DNA of 64,000 bases from Sycon ciliatum. Lineage: Eukaryota > Porifera > Calcarea > Leucosolenida > Sycettidae. Both the position numbers and the translations under genes were made by a program. Of this stretch, positions 13,317-27,300 are shown piece by piece. A model generated the notes under the pieces. It saw only the letters and a list, made by a program, of their open reading frames with translations, did not search any database and was not told the DNA's origin. The stretch is taken from positions 10,216,080-10,280,079 of the forward strand of contig NC_088646.1 in NCBI RefSeq assembly GCF_964019385.1, read 5' to 3'. Within the stretch, counting starts at the first letter, position 1. Every line of letters starts with the position of its first letter.

Positions 13317-14553
13317 ACTGTACTACTGAGAGGTGATATGTTGAGAGGCGTAGATTCAATCGTAACATTAAAATACCGGTGCGGTCATAACCCAGTTAGT
13401 AACCAACATCTTCATCTGCAAGATGTGTTAGAAGTGCAAACAATGTCAAGATCAAAGCAAAAGTAATCCCAAAAATTTACCTGAAGGCAAGGAAGGCAAA
13501 CACACGCCCAAAGCTACCAGACTAAAAAGGGTGCTATTAAAAAGGCTGCTGCTACTGGTGGTAAAAGATAATAAAAAAACAGATTGGGAGAGATTTTCTG
13601 CGGCAGAAAACGGTTTGGGACTACGTTTCTAGTGTTTTATGTCTGCTTGTTGCAACCAGAGCAGTGGCAGCAGCAGCATGTCAGGAGAGTTGAATAAAGA
13701 CAGCTTCATGGATAACCATCATGGATACGTGGGGAGAATACGGAACGGACTCATGGTCACACCGCGGGCTGAAACCGACGACAGGAGATCAACGCAAACT
13801 GGGCATACGCACATACGCCGGCTGGGTGCAAAAACGCACAGGTATGTGGCATCATAAAAATTCTCCGAGAGTTGCGTGCACCGTGAAAGCAAGTATGGGT
13901 CAACCACTGGACAGGTAAAAAATGGGCATTGGAAAAAAGAAAAAAAAAGGTCGCTGCTGCAGCTGTATAAGAGAATGTGAGACTGTGAAGCACTGCACAG
14001 GTCAGACATAGGCAGGGGATAAAAATATACAAGACCCAAACTGATCTCATTATCAGAAATATAAAATACAGGAGTTAGTATGTACAATACGCAGAAGACG
14101 GATAGCGGCATTAGGGATCCCTGCTAAGAAGCATCACCAGCACCAGCAGCAACACCACAGCACTGTATCAGGAGTGCGAGCGTGTGTGCATGTGTGGGTG
14201 GGTCCGGGCATGTCCGTATGTAGTTACGTGTGCAGCTGTTGTATAGCGCTGATTAAATAACTCTGGAAAATGGCGGATGGGCAATGATGGAGATAAACCT
14301 GGCTGAATAGCTTTCTCTCTCCGTCTCAATTATGTGGCGTCAAGGAACATGGCTGTTGTGTGCACGTGTCCATAAAACCATGGAGTATATGGCAGAATTA
14401 CCCGATGATTCGGACGGATGCACAGTCGTCATAAAGCGGCGTCTTCCTCGCCGAAACTTGGTGATATTGTGTGGTTACTGAAGAAAAAGCATGGCTGTTG
14501 TATGTGCAGTGACGGACACTATGGGTGATGGGCACTGACGGCCCTGCGGTAGG
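13317..14553. other. 3' flank of the RhoGAP gene
   Basis: Downstream of the RhoGAP stop codon on the minus strand and probably partly its 3' UTR. A 130-codon minus ORF (13719-14111) and small plus ORFs show no domain and are not called. I could not place a poly(A) signal with confidence. Confidence 0.35.
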
Positions 14554-17427
14554 CTACTGCAGTGAGGGTGAATCATGGCCTTCTGAAACGGACGCAAGTT
14601 CATCAACACCAGACTGCAGTTGGTCTGAGGCTACTTCGGCGACCTGCTCGAGTGCAGCTGAATCACTTGGTTGGGATGAGGCTGCTAGCAACGGCTCCTG
14701 ATCACTATCAGCGGTGACGGCGACATCTCTACCAGCAACATGCTCATCCAGAACACTGCTACTGCGCGAAGACACGGACTCGCCAGCTGACGACAGTGTG
14801 TCACTACTACTGTTGGCTAGGTCAAGCAGTGCCGACGGCTGGACAAAGGCAGCGGGCTCATCACTGCCATTCGAAACATTGTCCTCTTGCTCTTGCTCCT
14901 GCTCGCTGTGACTACTACCATCACACGGCGCATCCAAAGATGGTGACGGTAGGAGCACTGCTTCCTGCGTACAATCGCCAGCTATGGACGGGGATGGTGG
15001 GGGCAGATCGGACAGAGGTGATGAGGGCACAGGGGACGGAGGACACGGTGGCAAATCGGACGGAGGTGACAGTGGCAAATCGCACGGAGGTGACGATAGA
15101 GGCAGATCGGACGGAGGTGATGATAGGGGCAGACCGGACGAAGGTGATGATAGGGGCAGATCGGACAGAGGTGATGACAGGGGCAGATCGGACAGAGGTG
15201 ATGATAGGGGCAGATCGGACAGAGGTGACGATAGGGGCAGATCGGACAGAGGTGACGATAGGGGCAGATCGGACAGAGGCGATTGTACAGGCAGAGGTGA
15301 TGGTGTCCTGAAACCCATCAGATCTTGCCCGTCTGTTACCTCCACAGCAGTGTCCGTATCATCAAGCAACAGACTGCAACGAGTGCCATCAGTGGCTGTT
15401 GAAGCGTGACCCTCCGGCACAGTCACACCTTCAAGAAGACCACTAGAGTCAGGACTATCCTCCACCAGCACCAGAAGTGGTGCAGCATCAGCCTCTCCCT
15501 GATCACCTCCACCTGTGGCCACACCCTGCAGCGTATCACTAGAGGTAACCTCGCCAACCGCAACACCTTCCGTCACTGAAACCTGACTAGGACGAGCGGT
15601 CACTGCCTCGGGGGTCTCCGCTACTGACGCGGACGGTTCTACACCTTCGGCAACATGTTGGTCTACTACATTATCAACAGTATCCGTATGCTCGGTGGCA
15701 CTGCTGATCAGGTCCTCCACGGTGCTGTCGCTATTTGCTTTCACGTTGAGCACACTGCCATCATCAGCTGGTGTAGCCGGCGCCTCAGCGCTACCTTCTA
15801 CAGCAAGGCTGTCGCTGGCAGGCATCTCGACCGTTACGTCTTCCCGCGGTGCAGCAGGAGCGGACACACTCGTCATCTCCAAGTGTGAAGTGACAGTAGA
15901 CTCAGCATTGGGAAATACTTCAGCTGAAGTAGCTTCCAGAGGAAGCATAGTCGAGGCACAGGACGATGAGTGGTGTTTGTCATCAGCTTCACTATCATTA
16001 GGCTCTCTGTCAAGTGTCATCTTGGAGCCAGGCTCGCCATTGTCATCAACAGGCAGAGGCGTTGACGAGTGTAGTGGTACATCACTGGAAGCTGGCATAG
16101 TTAAACTCTCAGGGGCTTGTGATCCATGTGATCCATGTGCTGGCGACACATAGCTATCACCTGCGGCTAGGACACAAGCTAACATGTCTCCGCTGTCCGA
16201 CTTGGGAATGACCCCTTCTGCAGAGGCCGCTGCGCCATCCACCGCGTTGTCATCCTGGTTTATTTGATGACGCTGCGTGTCGGGAACGGACGTAGAAGCC
16301 GGCAGCGTACCAGAATCTGCGGTAGGTGGTCTTCGCCGTAACACCATAGAGCCGGATGATTGGCGACTGGAAAACGGGAAGCTGGTGGAGGAGCCAGGTT
16401 CCATGCACGATGTACTGCCGTGTGCGCGCCGCCGACTGCTCGCCAATGATGCTGCGCTGTCAGGTGCCGCATCGGCAGGCGCTCCGGATAGATGGTATGC
16501 TTTGGCCTCGCCGTCTTCAAATGACCAGTGCAATATGTGCTGACTGTAGCGCACGTTCATGCCTGGATGACCCAGTGCCACCACGTCTGAACCGAGCCGC
16601 TGCAGGTTAAGCGAGCGTGTGGGTGTAGTGGGTGTTGACGACCCACCAGGTGGACTGACAACCGACGAGCGTCGTCTAAGGACCGCCGCACTGGTATCAG
16701 GAATGGACGAGTCTTCGCTTGGCGTTGCCACTGCTGCCGATACCCCGGTTGTGGACACGGACGAGGATGGCCCGGTTTCTGACTCGGATTCGTCACTGGA
16801 CGTGTCCCCGTGTGCGTACTTCTCCAGGTCCTGGGCAACATCGTCATTGCCTGTATCACCACTAGCAGCCGCAGATGCTTCGGCGGCCATTGAAAGATTG
16901 GTTTCCAGTTCCTCGTTGGTGCCCGTTTCGTCAATGGAGTACGGCAATGTCCCATATCCACTTGCAGCACCTGGTGACGAAGCTGCGGCACTGGGCCCGC
17001 TGTGAAGCATTCGAGACGTTTCCCGCGGCGTAATCAGACCGCTAGCCTCCACAGGCGATGCCTTGTTGATGCGCACGTGCAACCGAACATCCACAGTGGT
17101 CACAATATCGGTCGGCAGGCTGATATCTACCGCCACCTTCTTCTGTTTCCTGAAGGGCAGGTGCATGAACGACCGAAATCTTCCCGATCGTCGGCTTGGG
17201 TCACGGTGGTGCTCCAACTTGGGCGTGGTCAATGTACTTGCTCTCGGCTTGGCCTTGCGCGGATTGGTGACGACTGTCGTGCGAGGTGACGGCTCCTGCA
17301 TGGAGCTACTGGAAATGTGACTGCAGTCGGACATGCTGCGGCGTACTTGATGCCGGTCTTCAGAGCTGGCCATGGAGAGGTTACAGGCAGATTGTGACGA
17401 TGTCAGCGCATTGCCTGATTTCTGCAC
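14554..17427 (-). CDS. ARHGAP32: RhoGAP terminal exon: disordered tail with SPLSDLPLS repeats
   Basis: A single 2.9-kb exon starting after gattgccacag and ending at TGA (14554-14556). It encodes about 957 residues rich in Ser, Pro, Ala, Thr, Asp and Glu. A basic patch near its start (RRSGRFRSFMHLPFRKQKK) precedes an ordered-looking segment (VDVRLHVRINKASP). At about 15010-15290 a 27-bp unit is repeated some eight times, encoding SPLSDLPLS and variants, then PPSDLPPCPPSP. Long Ser/Pro tails that bind SH3 proteins and are phosphorylated are usual in ARHGAP32/33. Antisense frames over the repeat (GRSDRGDDR runs) are by-products. Confidence 0.88.
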   Translation of the reverse strand: MQKSGNALTSSQSACNLSMASSEDRHQVRRSMSDCSHISSSSMQEPSPRTTVVTNPRKAKPRASTLTTPKLEHHRDPSRRSGRFRSFMHLPFRKQKKVAVDISLPTDIVTTVDVRLHVRINKASPVEASGLITPRETSRMLHSGPSAAASSPGAASGYGTLPYSIDETGTNEELETNLSMAAEASAAASGDTGNDDVAQDLEKYAHGDTSSDESESETGPSSSVSTTGVSAAVATPSEDSSIPDTSAAVLRRRSSVVSPPGGSSTPTTPTRSLNLQRLGSDVVALGHPGMNVRYSQHILHWSFEDGEAKAYHLSGAPADAAPDSAASLASSRRRAHGSTSCMEPGSSTSFPFSSRQSSGSMVLRRRPPTADSGTLPASTSVPDTQRHQINQDDNAVDGAAASAEGVIPKSDSGDMLACVLAAGDSYVSPAHGSHGSQAPESLTMPASSDVPLHSSTPLPVDDNGEPGSKMTLDREPNDSEADDKHHSSSCASTMLPLEATSAEVFPNAESTVTSHLEMTSVSAPAAPREDVTVEMPASDSLAVEGSAEAPATPADDGSVLNVKANSDSTVEDLISSATEHTDTVDNVVDQHVAEGVEPSASVAETPEAVTARPSQVSVTEGVAVGEVTSSDTLQGVATGGGDQGEADAAPLLVLVEDSPDSSGLLEGVTVPEGHASTATDGTRCSLLLDDTDTAVEVTDGQDLMGFRTPSPLPVQSPLSDLPLSSPLSDLPLSSPLSDLPLSSPLSDLPLSSPLSDLPLSSPSSGLPLSSPPSDLPLSSPPCDLPLSPPSDLPPCPPSPVPSSPLSDLPPPSPSIAGDCTQEAVLLPSPSLDAPCDGSSHSEQEQEQEDNVSNGSDEPAAFVQPSALLDLANSSSDTLSSAGESVSSRSSSVLDEHVAGRDVAVTADSDQEPLLAASSQPSDSAALEQVAEVASDQLQSGVDELASVSEGHDSPSLQ

Positions 17428-17447
17428 CTGTGGCAATCACATAGAGC

Positions 17448-17484
<37 letters not shown>

Positions 17485-18855
17485 GGAACACACATCAATC
17501 AAGGCAAATCAATACATGACTAGTGGTACTGGCCAAGCCGGACAGATAAGCTAGAACACCCCCCCCCCCCCAAAAAGACAATGCCAAACACAATGCAAAG
17601 CATGTATACGTCAGTGCACACTGTATCCTACATGGCAGGCACGTGCATGTGTATATGTATGTGCATGTGCATGTGTCCATATACTGTACATGTAGTCAGT
17701 GCTTGTGGAGTTCATTGTTTGCCACAGGGTCAATGTCAAGTGTCATTCTTTATTATGTAGCGCAAAATGACACCATTGTTGGTCAGCATTGTCCGTCAGC
17801 ATTGTTGGCCAGCATTGCCGGATCACTTACATGGCCAGGGATCGTGGCAATTGACAAGTTTTCCTGGCTCTGCGTGCAGGAATCGTCCGATTCAGGCTCG
17901 GGCGCTGGAATTGCAGGCCGCGTTGGGATGGTGCATGGATCCGGCTCTGGGCCCTTCATGGCATCCAGGCCATCCTCGCCAAAGAACCAGTCAACACGCT
18001 CAATCAGCCACTCAATGACCTGGGCTGTGCGACGGATCAACATCAAGTTGACAGGACTCGACCCATCGTCTCGAATCCTGCACAGACACAATGCAAACAC
18101 ACCGGCAATCCAACCAAGCGATGGCCACAACATTCGGGGGGCAATGGCATCTCTTGCGCACCAGCCCAGGAACAAACCAAATGACCTAATTAATATTATG
18201 CCAAGCATCTTGCAGTCCAGTGATACATAAACATAACTGTTAAGAGGTAGCGTTGCATGTCACTTACCAAATAACTACTACAATGATTCGATTTCTGAAC
18301 TAACGAAAAACAAAGAATTCAAACTCCAGTGGAAATCCTGTTGGAGCTTCGCACTACTTTGCAGTATGTTTCGTATTAGAAGGGTATGCATGCCAACTCC
18401 GGCATGCATGTCATCACTGGCTGGCACTAGGTCTGTCCGGGAGCTGGAGAGGGGGCTACTGTTGGTGCCTCTGAGCGCCGATTTAACTTGTGTGAACCAA
18501 CCCTAACTGTAGTTGGCTGTCGTAAGCAATTTCACCTGCCCTCGCTGACTACTTACTGAAGTAAGTTGGGTGCCCAGACGATGGAGAGATTACGGGCGTG
18601 CATCTCCGTCTCACTGCTTTGCCGTGCAAGTCGATTCAAATGACGCATCAAGTGCTCAGTACACCTAGAACAAAGATGAAATACACCATTTGTATAACAC
18701 AGCTGTCAGATGATCCCAGTATTGATCTAGACAGTGAAATGCAGCATGCTGTTGTTGTGCTGGACTTGAACACATGGGCATACTGACAGTGCGTAAGCAA
18801 GTGGTGACAGTAAGTTATGTGAGTGGTGTGAGCGAGTCAGCGAGTGAGTAACTGA

Positions 18856-18911
<56 letters not shown>

Positions 18912-21900
18912 GGAGGGAGGGAGAGAGACGGAGAAAGAAGGAGAGAAAAAGAGGGGGGGGGGGGGGGAGAGATGGGGCACGGGTATGGGGGATAGACCTA
19001 CCGGAGGTGAGGCGGTGGCAGCTTGGCTAGGCACCGGGCAAGAGCCATATAACATGCGTCCGGATCAGGGTGGGTCACAGCAATCTGTCACACAAACATA
19101 ACGCCATTGAGCATTGCACATCAAACCATTGGAACCTGAACAACAGATGAACAGCCTATCAAGAGATGAAGGTCAACAACATGAATACTTCCATGCAAAG
19201 ACAACACTTGATGGCAAAGACATGAGTCTGTCCAATCCTAAGATGGCTTCTGGATTATGATAACAAGTTCCGTAACTTACGCAGAAATCATCAAAAAGGT
19301 CATATGTCAACAACGGATTAGGTAGCTCTCTGGACAGAAGACACAGTAGAGAAAGAAGAGAATGTAGCGTTGACACTCTTCAACCCATAAACCACCAAGT
19401 GATGGAAATGCGCTCGCTGTGCCTCATTTCAGGCATAACCTCAGTCTTGATCAACCAATTTCCACAATCTACCAGCCTAAACTGCCAAGAATCAGAACCG
19501 GCTTTAAACATACTCCTTCAAAGTACTGGCACGGGTGTTGCAAGAATCTGATGAGACAGCTTGGTACTCCCATGATGTACAGCTATCACTTGCTGTGTTT
19601 CCCACCAGTCCCAATAAGCTTCATGAGCTTCACGCAGCGCCCATGTGTGTTAACAGTCGAACAAGTTGCTTTTCGAAACCTTCAAAGCGAGTATAACTCA
19701 TACTTCATATTCAATTTGTTTTCACATGGTCACTATTTCCTTCTGTATCACAATACCGAAAATGCCGCAAGGAGCTCTCGCCGAGACCGTTTTAAAGCGC
19801 TACTGTTCGTCACCATCAGACAAAGCACTCCAGAAGAAAGATTGCTTGTGCAGTGTAGTGCCCAGTACATATGCACTGCCATGCTAAGTAGGTGAATGCA
19901 TTCGTCAGGGCTCAAGACACCACGGACACAATGACTAAACTAAAAAGGGCCACCGTAAATCTGTGGAAAATGGTAATCTGACAATGACGTTAAATGTTTC
20001 CGAAACCAATGGAGCATTGCCTCACCCGAAGCACTTGAAGTAAACAAATAATAATTGATATTCATTCAGACCGTTACATTAGTGTAATCCGGTGGGTCCC
20101 AAGCCCAAAATAAGCCACGGCATATGCAATACACTGCTCGGGCAACAAACTAAGCAACAGAAGCATCAGCAACAGCTGCTTACCGGAAATATAGCTTGCA
20201 CAAGCTACTGACACAGTGCTGATCAGCAAGAATGTTGTCTCGCTCCAATTCCGGTGTGCCATAAAGTGATGCCTGCTCATATCCCTCCCTGAACAGTAAA
20301 CATTTCAAAGGGAAAATGATTAGTTCAATACTGCTGCTGTTTCGACCAAACTCTTCTCGAACGTAAACAATAAGCATGTTTCAGCTCTTTAATAGCTCGC
20401 AAACTCCATCATTGCGAAAACCTTTGCCAAATTGAGCCAAAGGAGTGAAAAGAAAAAATACAGGAAAAATCTGATCAACCAACTCACTTGAGGCTATGAA
20501 TGTTGCTGTTGATGCCGTTCAAGCGGTATATCCCGACCACCACACCGTGCTTCTCGACGAATGCAGTGCAATCGCGTACAACCAGCGGCACTGCCCACAG
20601 GACAAACAAACAAGAGCAGAGCAACAATCCAGCGAGGTCAGTGCGTGCCAGCGTGTAGCATCACCGGCCATTACCAGGCTGCACAGCGCAGCCTGTAAAC
20701 TCATAGTATCCCTGCACATGACCTACTTACACAGGCACTATAGCAGTACAGTGTTCAATCTCCTACATACGCTATGACCCATTTCATGCATTGCACAATG
20801 CACACTGACTTTGGCATTTCTACTTGCTCCGTACCATACACTCTACTATTTTTTAAATGTGTCTTTGCATGGCAGCGCTCCGCTTTACACTACTCTTAAG
20901 GTCAGCTTTCACTGGCCAGCATTCGTATATTGCCCTAGGGCCCTCGTGTTCTTAGAACACACTCATCATGTGTGCAAGCAGGGTGGTGCATGCCGTAAAG
21001 CTCATCGCCAAACAGGCTCTGGTGTGGTGCGTGTGGTCTACCTGTGAAGCATGTTGATTTGATGCCTTGACTCAGACCTATCCGATGACAGTCCAACCCA
21101 ACAATCACTATATCGGCTGGGCCGGAACATATCTGGTGACAGTCCAACTCAACAATCACTACATGTATATAGGCTCCGCCGGACCTATCTGATGACAGTC
21201 CAACCCAGCAACACAATATCATCAGCTGGGCTGGGGTCAAGCTACTTCCCGCTGGCACGAAGCAGCAAGCATAGAACATGCAATCCTCTCACCTCCACCT
21301 TCATTCACATAACTCTGTGGCGCTGGATCACCAGACAGGTTTGTTTGATAAACATGCGCTCCCAGATCACCTCCAAACAAGCGGTCTCTGACAGATGTAA
21401 AACACAGCAAAAAAAGCAGGGAGACGAGAAAATGGAACACCCAGCAGCATGCTGCAGACAAGGAGATCTGCCATGAGCAAGAGGGGTGCCATCCTCCTGC
21501 CATACAATGCTATCACTTATCAAAAGCACTGTCCGTGTCCATCAGTATATGCAGTGGATGGACATTGAGTCACGACAACATGGAATGTTATCAGAGGGCG
21601 CGGAAACTCGACATACAGTTTAGTTACTTTACTGGCACGGAATGCCCAACAACCCACAAGCCACAAGCTGATGGCACCGTATCATTACCCAACGCCTCCA
21701 CGACTTACGGTCTAGCCAAGGAATCCCTGCTGCTTGATACATGGGATGGCAAACTGGGCTTCGGGTTCGTCTTTGTAACATGCTTTTCAGTGAGTGAAGC
21801 TGCACACAAAAGCAAAATAAAGCAAGATTCCCAACAAAACTGAATTAAAATACTAGTATCCAATATACATGCTTTCGATGACAAAGATCCAACAACGAAA

Positions 21901-22490
21901 TACTCAGAATAAAGATGGTCAAAAACCTAGTACAGGCTATCTGGCCAGCAGGTATCATGAGGTTTGAATCACTTTGTTTGACTTACGACGTCGGCCTTTC
22001 TGATGTTGGGCAGGCGAAGTCCCTTTCTCTATCAGCTCCACACACTCTTGAGGGAAAAAGCCGACCTACAGGAGACAAGGGAAAGCAAAATTTGCGATGA
22101 CATACAGAACAACAAGGACAATCAAGTCTTGTTTGCTGCTACTTAAAGTTTCATGCTCTCGCAATCATCAGGCAACATGAGGATGGGTGCCGACCATGCC
22201 GGTATATATGCCATACATACGATACGATGACATACATGTATGTACAGTAACCCTGCACAGAAAGGCATCATTAGACACTACAATCTCTGTCGCAATCTGT
22301 GTCTCACCATGCCTGAATGGATGCACAGTACCAAGCTGTCTTCTTCAACATTTACTGGATTGAACCCAGTGCCATGGTCGTACTTACCTTGAGACCCTTC
22401 TTGCCGCGCCACCATTGAGAAACACCCGGTGGAGGCATGTCAATGATGGACACAATCGTCCCCACCTGCACACACACACACACACATGCA

Positions 22491-22575
<85 letters not shown>

Positions 22576-22596
22576 ACACACACAAACATGCACACA

Positions 22597-22685
<89 letters not shown>

Positions 22686-24216
22686 GCACATGCACGCACA
22701 CACAGAACAGAGCACAGCACCGGTTGACAGCGAAGACGGTCATCAAAACTACACACGCAGCAGCGCTGTGACACGAATACACCAAGAGTGCATATTCACT
22801 ACCCAATGATCAGTAGCTCAAAGATCATCTGAACATGCTGCAACATTGGCAGAAGTGGATTTCGCCACGCATTTCTTTTTCCCTGGGGTAGGATGCCTGA
22901 ATGAGAACACATGGACATGGCCCAAAGGTTCACTACCCAGTTCCATCAAGTCACCGGTCCACCGTATTCCTGTTATGTCTGTGCAAAGCTCCCCTGGGTC
23001 TACAGGGGCATTGGCACCGGTGCGGTAATAGTTTAGTCTTGTGATTTTTGAAGCAATAAAATATGGGACATTCGGGCCCAATTTTCCAAAACAATTCCCA
23101 GGGTGCCGCCTCTTCTTGGCCGCACCAATGTCGACTATCTTCCGACGTGCGGAGTTGACCTGTTACACCAATGTACTCTTCGTGGCACCCCCCCCCCCCC
23201 CCCCCCCCCCCCGGGAAACCACACACATACAATACATGTATTGCCGCCAAAGAACTGGTGTGCTGCGCTCAAACCTAGAGTGGACAATCTACACTGGTCG
23301 CCCTGGATACACTAAGACAGACTGCCACTCTGGTAAAAGAACAAGTGATGTACGTAATAAGAGAGGACACTTAACATGCCACCGAGCAAGCTTTGACCGT
23401 ATGCTTCACTTACCGCTAATGGCAATTCATCCGGCTGACTTGATTGGAACGGGCGGATGACTCGCGCCGCTGCCTTGCCGCGTACGTTAATTCCAGACCT
23501 GTAGGAGGCATGGCGGCGATTACCCTCCTTGGAAACCTGCACACATACACGTATGTTGCATAAACACACACTTAACAGTGAGTGGAAACTTCACACAGTT
23601 GGTACAGCAACTAGATCTCTCTGGATGCTACCAAGCCTGTAATGGTGGTAATGGTGATGACTGGTGTTGCATCATCAACGCCAGGATTAACGACTGTGAA
23701 AGCCGTGCCGAGGTTATGATGGTTAGCTGGGAGAAAGTGCCTGAACGGACAGCAATATCATCAACATTGAAGGAAGGAATATCACTGCTCACATAGCTTT
23801 GTGTGTTGCTCCCTACATGGGAGCTCGCGGTTTTCCTGCCGACTTGGATTCTCACAAAAAGAAGTCGCATCAACCTTTTTCTTCACATAGCTTTGCTCAG
23901 ACAAATCCTCCATCACCAGCAAACGTGCATTACAGCGCCTAGCCTCACCTCAAACCACTCCAGAATAGAAGCGCAGTTTATCCTGCCCATGCCAATCTCC
24001 AGTAAGTGATGCAGATATTGGGAGAGCGTCAATTGCAGCCGTTTCTCCTCTACCGCTTGAAGGGAATCAACAGTGTCAGGCCTAAGCGCTGCAAGCTGTG
24101 TATCGGTGCGATTATATATACATCTGCAGAAACGAAGGGATGAGACATACAGCAAATCAACCACTGAGCAAACATAATTACTTACTAGTGGCAGACTGGG
24201 CAACGCAAATACAGAT

Positions 24217-24302
<86 letters not shown>

Positions 24303-27300
24303 ACAAGAACACTGTCACATGAACAATTCCTGGAGTCGTTCCCGAAGCAGCGCATACACATAGCTATTGCCCTACAGACTCACAGCAACTACAGTTCTCG
24401 AGCATTTGCCAAGAACTCCCTGTGACTGATACACCAGCGAGCACACCCCACCACCCTACCACCCCACCACCCTACCTGTGACACAGTTGATCAAGGGCGC
24501 AGAAGTCATCATAGCCACGGTACACAAACCACCAGCTGCCATTAGAGTAGACCTCAACCTGTGAGCACAAGAACAAGACATGTACAGTGAGTCGTGACCA
24601 TACATACTTGTTGTCATTCTGCTCGTGTGATTATGACGTGCACAGAGCAACAAATCTGGCCGGTTAGGTATTGACTGGACCGGTTTTCAGTCCACCAACC
24701 ATGCAGCAATCATAAGGCCACACCAAGTTCATTCTATGTTTCGCGTCGGACATTTTCTGGAAAAGGCACGCAGGCGGGCGACAAAAAAACAAAAACAGAG
24801 GAAAAAACAAAACTCCATTCTATGTGTACTGAGCAGTGTTGCACACAAAATAGCACTGCTAAACTATCACTAAGTCTTAATATCCAAAACGACAAGTCGC
24901 CACAGGACAGCTGGCAGACTGGGCAGGAGCGATACAATAACAGATTTCCTGGATGGCTCCTTCTGCACTTTGACATGAGTGGAGTGGAATTCCGCTCCAT
25001 CACGATCGTGGAAAATCCCGACGTCCTTAACACCTGGAATCTCTGCTCGCTTGGTGAGCAGGCCCTACAGTACGGCTTGGAAAAATAGAAATGTTCATGG
25101 CTCTCACCTTCTACGTACCATCGCCTGAAAGGCAAAATTATCGAGAAGCTGATAACCTCTGATCTGCCATACTGGCTAGAGAATGTTGGCCAGAACAGCC
25201 ATCGATTGGCTCGTCTCGGTTCTTTTTTTTCTTGTCAAGGATCCGAAAAGGTACGCGCGCTGATAAGAAGAGCTTTTGTAGCTTTCGTTGTACTGGCTCC
25301 AGAACTAGTGAATAGCCTTCTAGTTGCCTTTTGTTCCTTTCACTATTAGTTTCGCTTGGATGATAGCATTGTGGTGCTTCTCAATGCTCTTGCTGCATCT
25401 CTATTTAGCACTTAGTTCTGCTTCTTTTGGTGCGTGACGGACATTGTTCTACTATACAACAATTGCGCGTGTATTATGTCCGTGTTGCAAGCTTTGTACG
25501 CTGCTCGTGTATAGCAGTTACATTTATCGATAGCAATAGCTGCTGCTCCTTTCCCTTCCGTAGCGTAGTGTAGAAAGTTACTAACCCCGCTGTCACACTA
25601 TGAGTTTTCAGGCAGTTCTTTTTTACCTCAGCCGTGAGAGGTTTGCATTTTCTCTGCTTTCGCGATGAGTTGTCAAAGTTAGTTGACAATAAGAAAAGAT
25701 CAACGTTGTCGTGTGAGTTTTTGTCGTGAGCAAACTGGGCTCCGGGTTCGTCATCATCAAATTGGTAGCAGACCGGATGGTTTTTACTAGAGTGATCCAC
25801 GATTAGTTGAGATGGAGCAACAAGGCTCCAACGAACCGCAGGAATCCAGGAGCGAGGCTCCACCGTCGGAGGTAGTTGCAGACGATACTGCAAGCACAGG
25901 GAGCTGCCGAGATCAAGACGCTCAGCAGACATCCGATGTGCCACCAACGCAAGGTGGGTCGGGTGATGCCGGTGAAGCAGGATCGAGCATCCGTGCGCTC
26001 CGAGCCAGGAAAACGCAGGACAAGAAGCAATTCACGAACATCCGACGAGGGCTGATAGTAAAAGCCCACAAGTGCAGATGCGATGCACGGACGATGAGAG
26101 CTATATCGATGTCGAAAAAGAAATGAACGAGCTCGAAAGATCATATGAGAGAGCGGAAGGGACGATCACAGATCTAGCTGGTTTATACGAAGCAGAGAGC
26201 AATGCGAGAGAGAAGGATAAGATGATTAGTGAGCTAGAAGTACTCCAGAGGCAATTTGACGAAGCGACGGACTTGGCGTTTGAAATTGTAAGAACAACTC
26301 ATCGCGTGCCAGTCGCCTCAGCTGAAACGCAGCAGTATACTGGTAATTCGTATCAACAGTGCCGCGATGAAGCCAGGGAAATCGGTGGCTGGTGGCCAGG
26401 ACATGTTGACAGCAATGAACTGTCCGCAGGACCACTTCGGTTTGAGTCACAACCGGGATTGCTGGCCAGATCGCTAAAACAACGAGACGTGAACAGGTCC
26501 GCCAGCGGAGATGCAACAAATGCAACTGATCAACAACTACGTTTTGACACGGATGACCGCACAGCAGTATCAGGGCATTCATTGGCAGTTCAATCCACCA
26601 GCCGCTCCACACTTCGGAGGATCGTTTGAGGCTGCCAAACGTGCTATCAACGCCATCCTTGGAAATGCTGAGACAACAGACGAAGAATTGACAAGTGCAT
26701 TGGTTGGTGCAGAAAGCCTAATCAACTCGAGGCCCCTGACCTATCAGTCAAGCCATCCGCTCGATGAGACGCCACTCGCACCCAATCATTTCCTGTTCGG
26801 CCAGATGGGAGGTGTGTTTGCTCCATCAACAGTCGACCACAAGAGCTTCAATCCTCAACGACGGTGGCGACGAGTACAAGAACTGGTGCGCCACTTCTGG
26901 GAGAGATGGATCAAGGAGTGGCTGCCAAGCCTGAGCGCCAGACAGAAGTGGAAGAAGCCTCAGCGTGAAGTTCAAGTCGGTGATGTCATGCTACTTCTGT
27001 CACCCGATAAACCACGAGGGCACTGGCCATTAGCACGAGTGCTGGAAACGTATCCAGGCCGAGACGGTCACGTACGAGTAGCGAAGGTGAAGGTTGGTGA
27101 GAAGACCTTTGTGGAACCTATTGCAAGGTTGTGCCCATTGGAAGCCACACCAGAGTGAGTAACACTGTGAACTGTAGTATGCGACACATGCAAGTGAAGT
27201 CATCGCAGTGACACATAATTGCCATTCAGTGTATCACGAGTTAGATTCTTAGTTATCTGTGTGATACTAGTAGTTCTATTGTGCCCGAACTGCTCCTTTC

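Noticed and set aside
14984-15409. Plus-strand ORF with GRSDRGDDR repeats
   Set aside because: It is the antisense image of the SPLSDLPLS coding repeat in the RhoGAP terminal exon, which has splice and family support.
19419-19895. 158-codon plus-strand ORF
   Set aside because: It lies in RhoGAP introns on the opposite strand and shows no domain.
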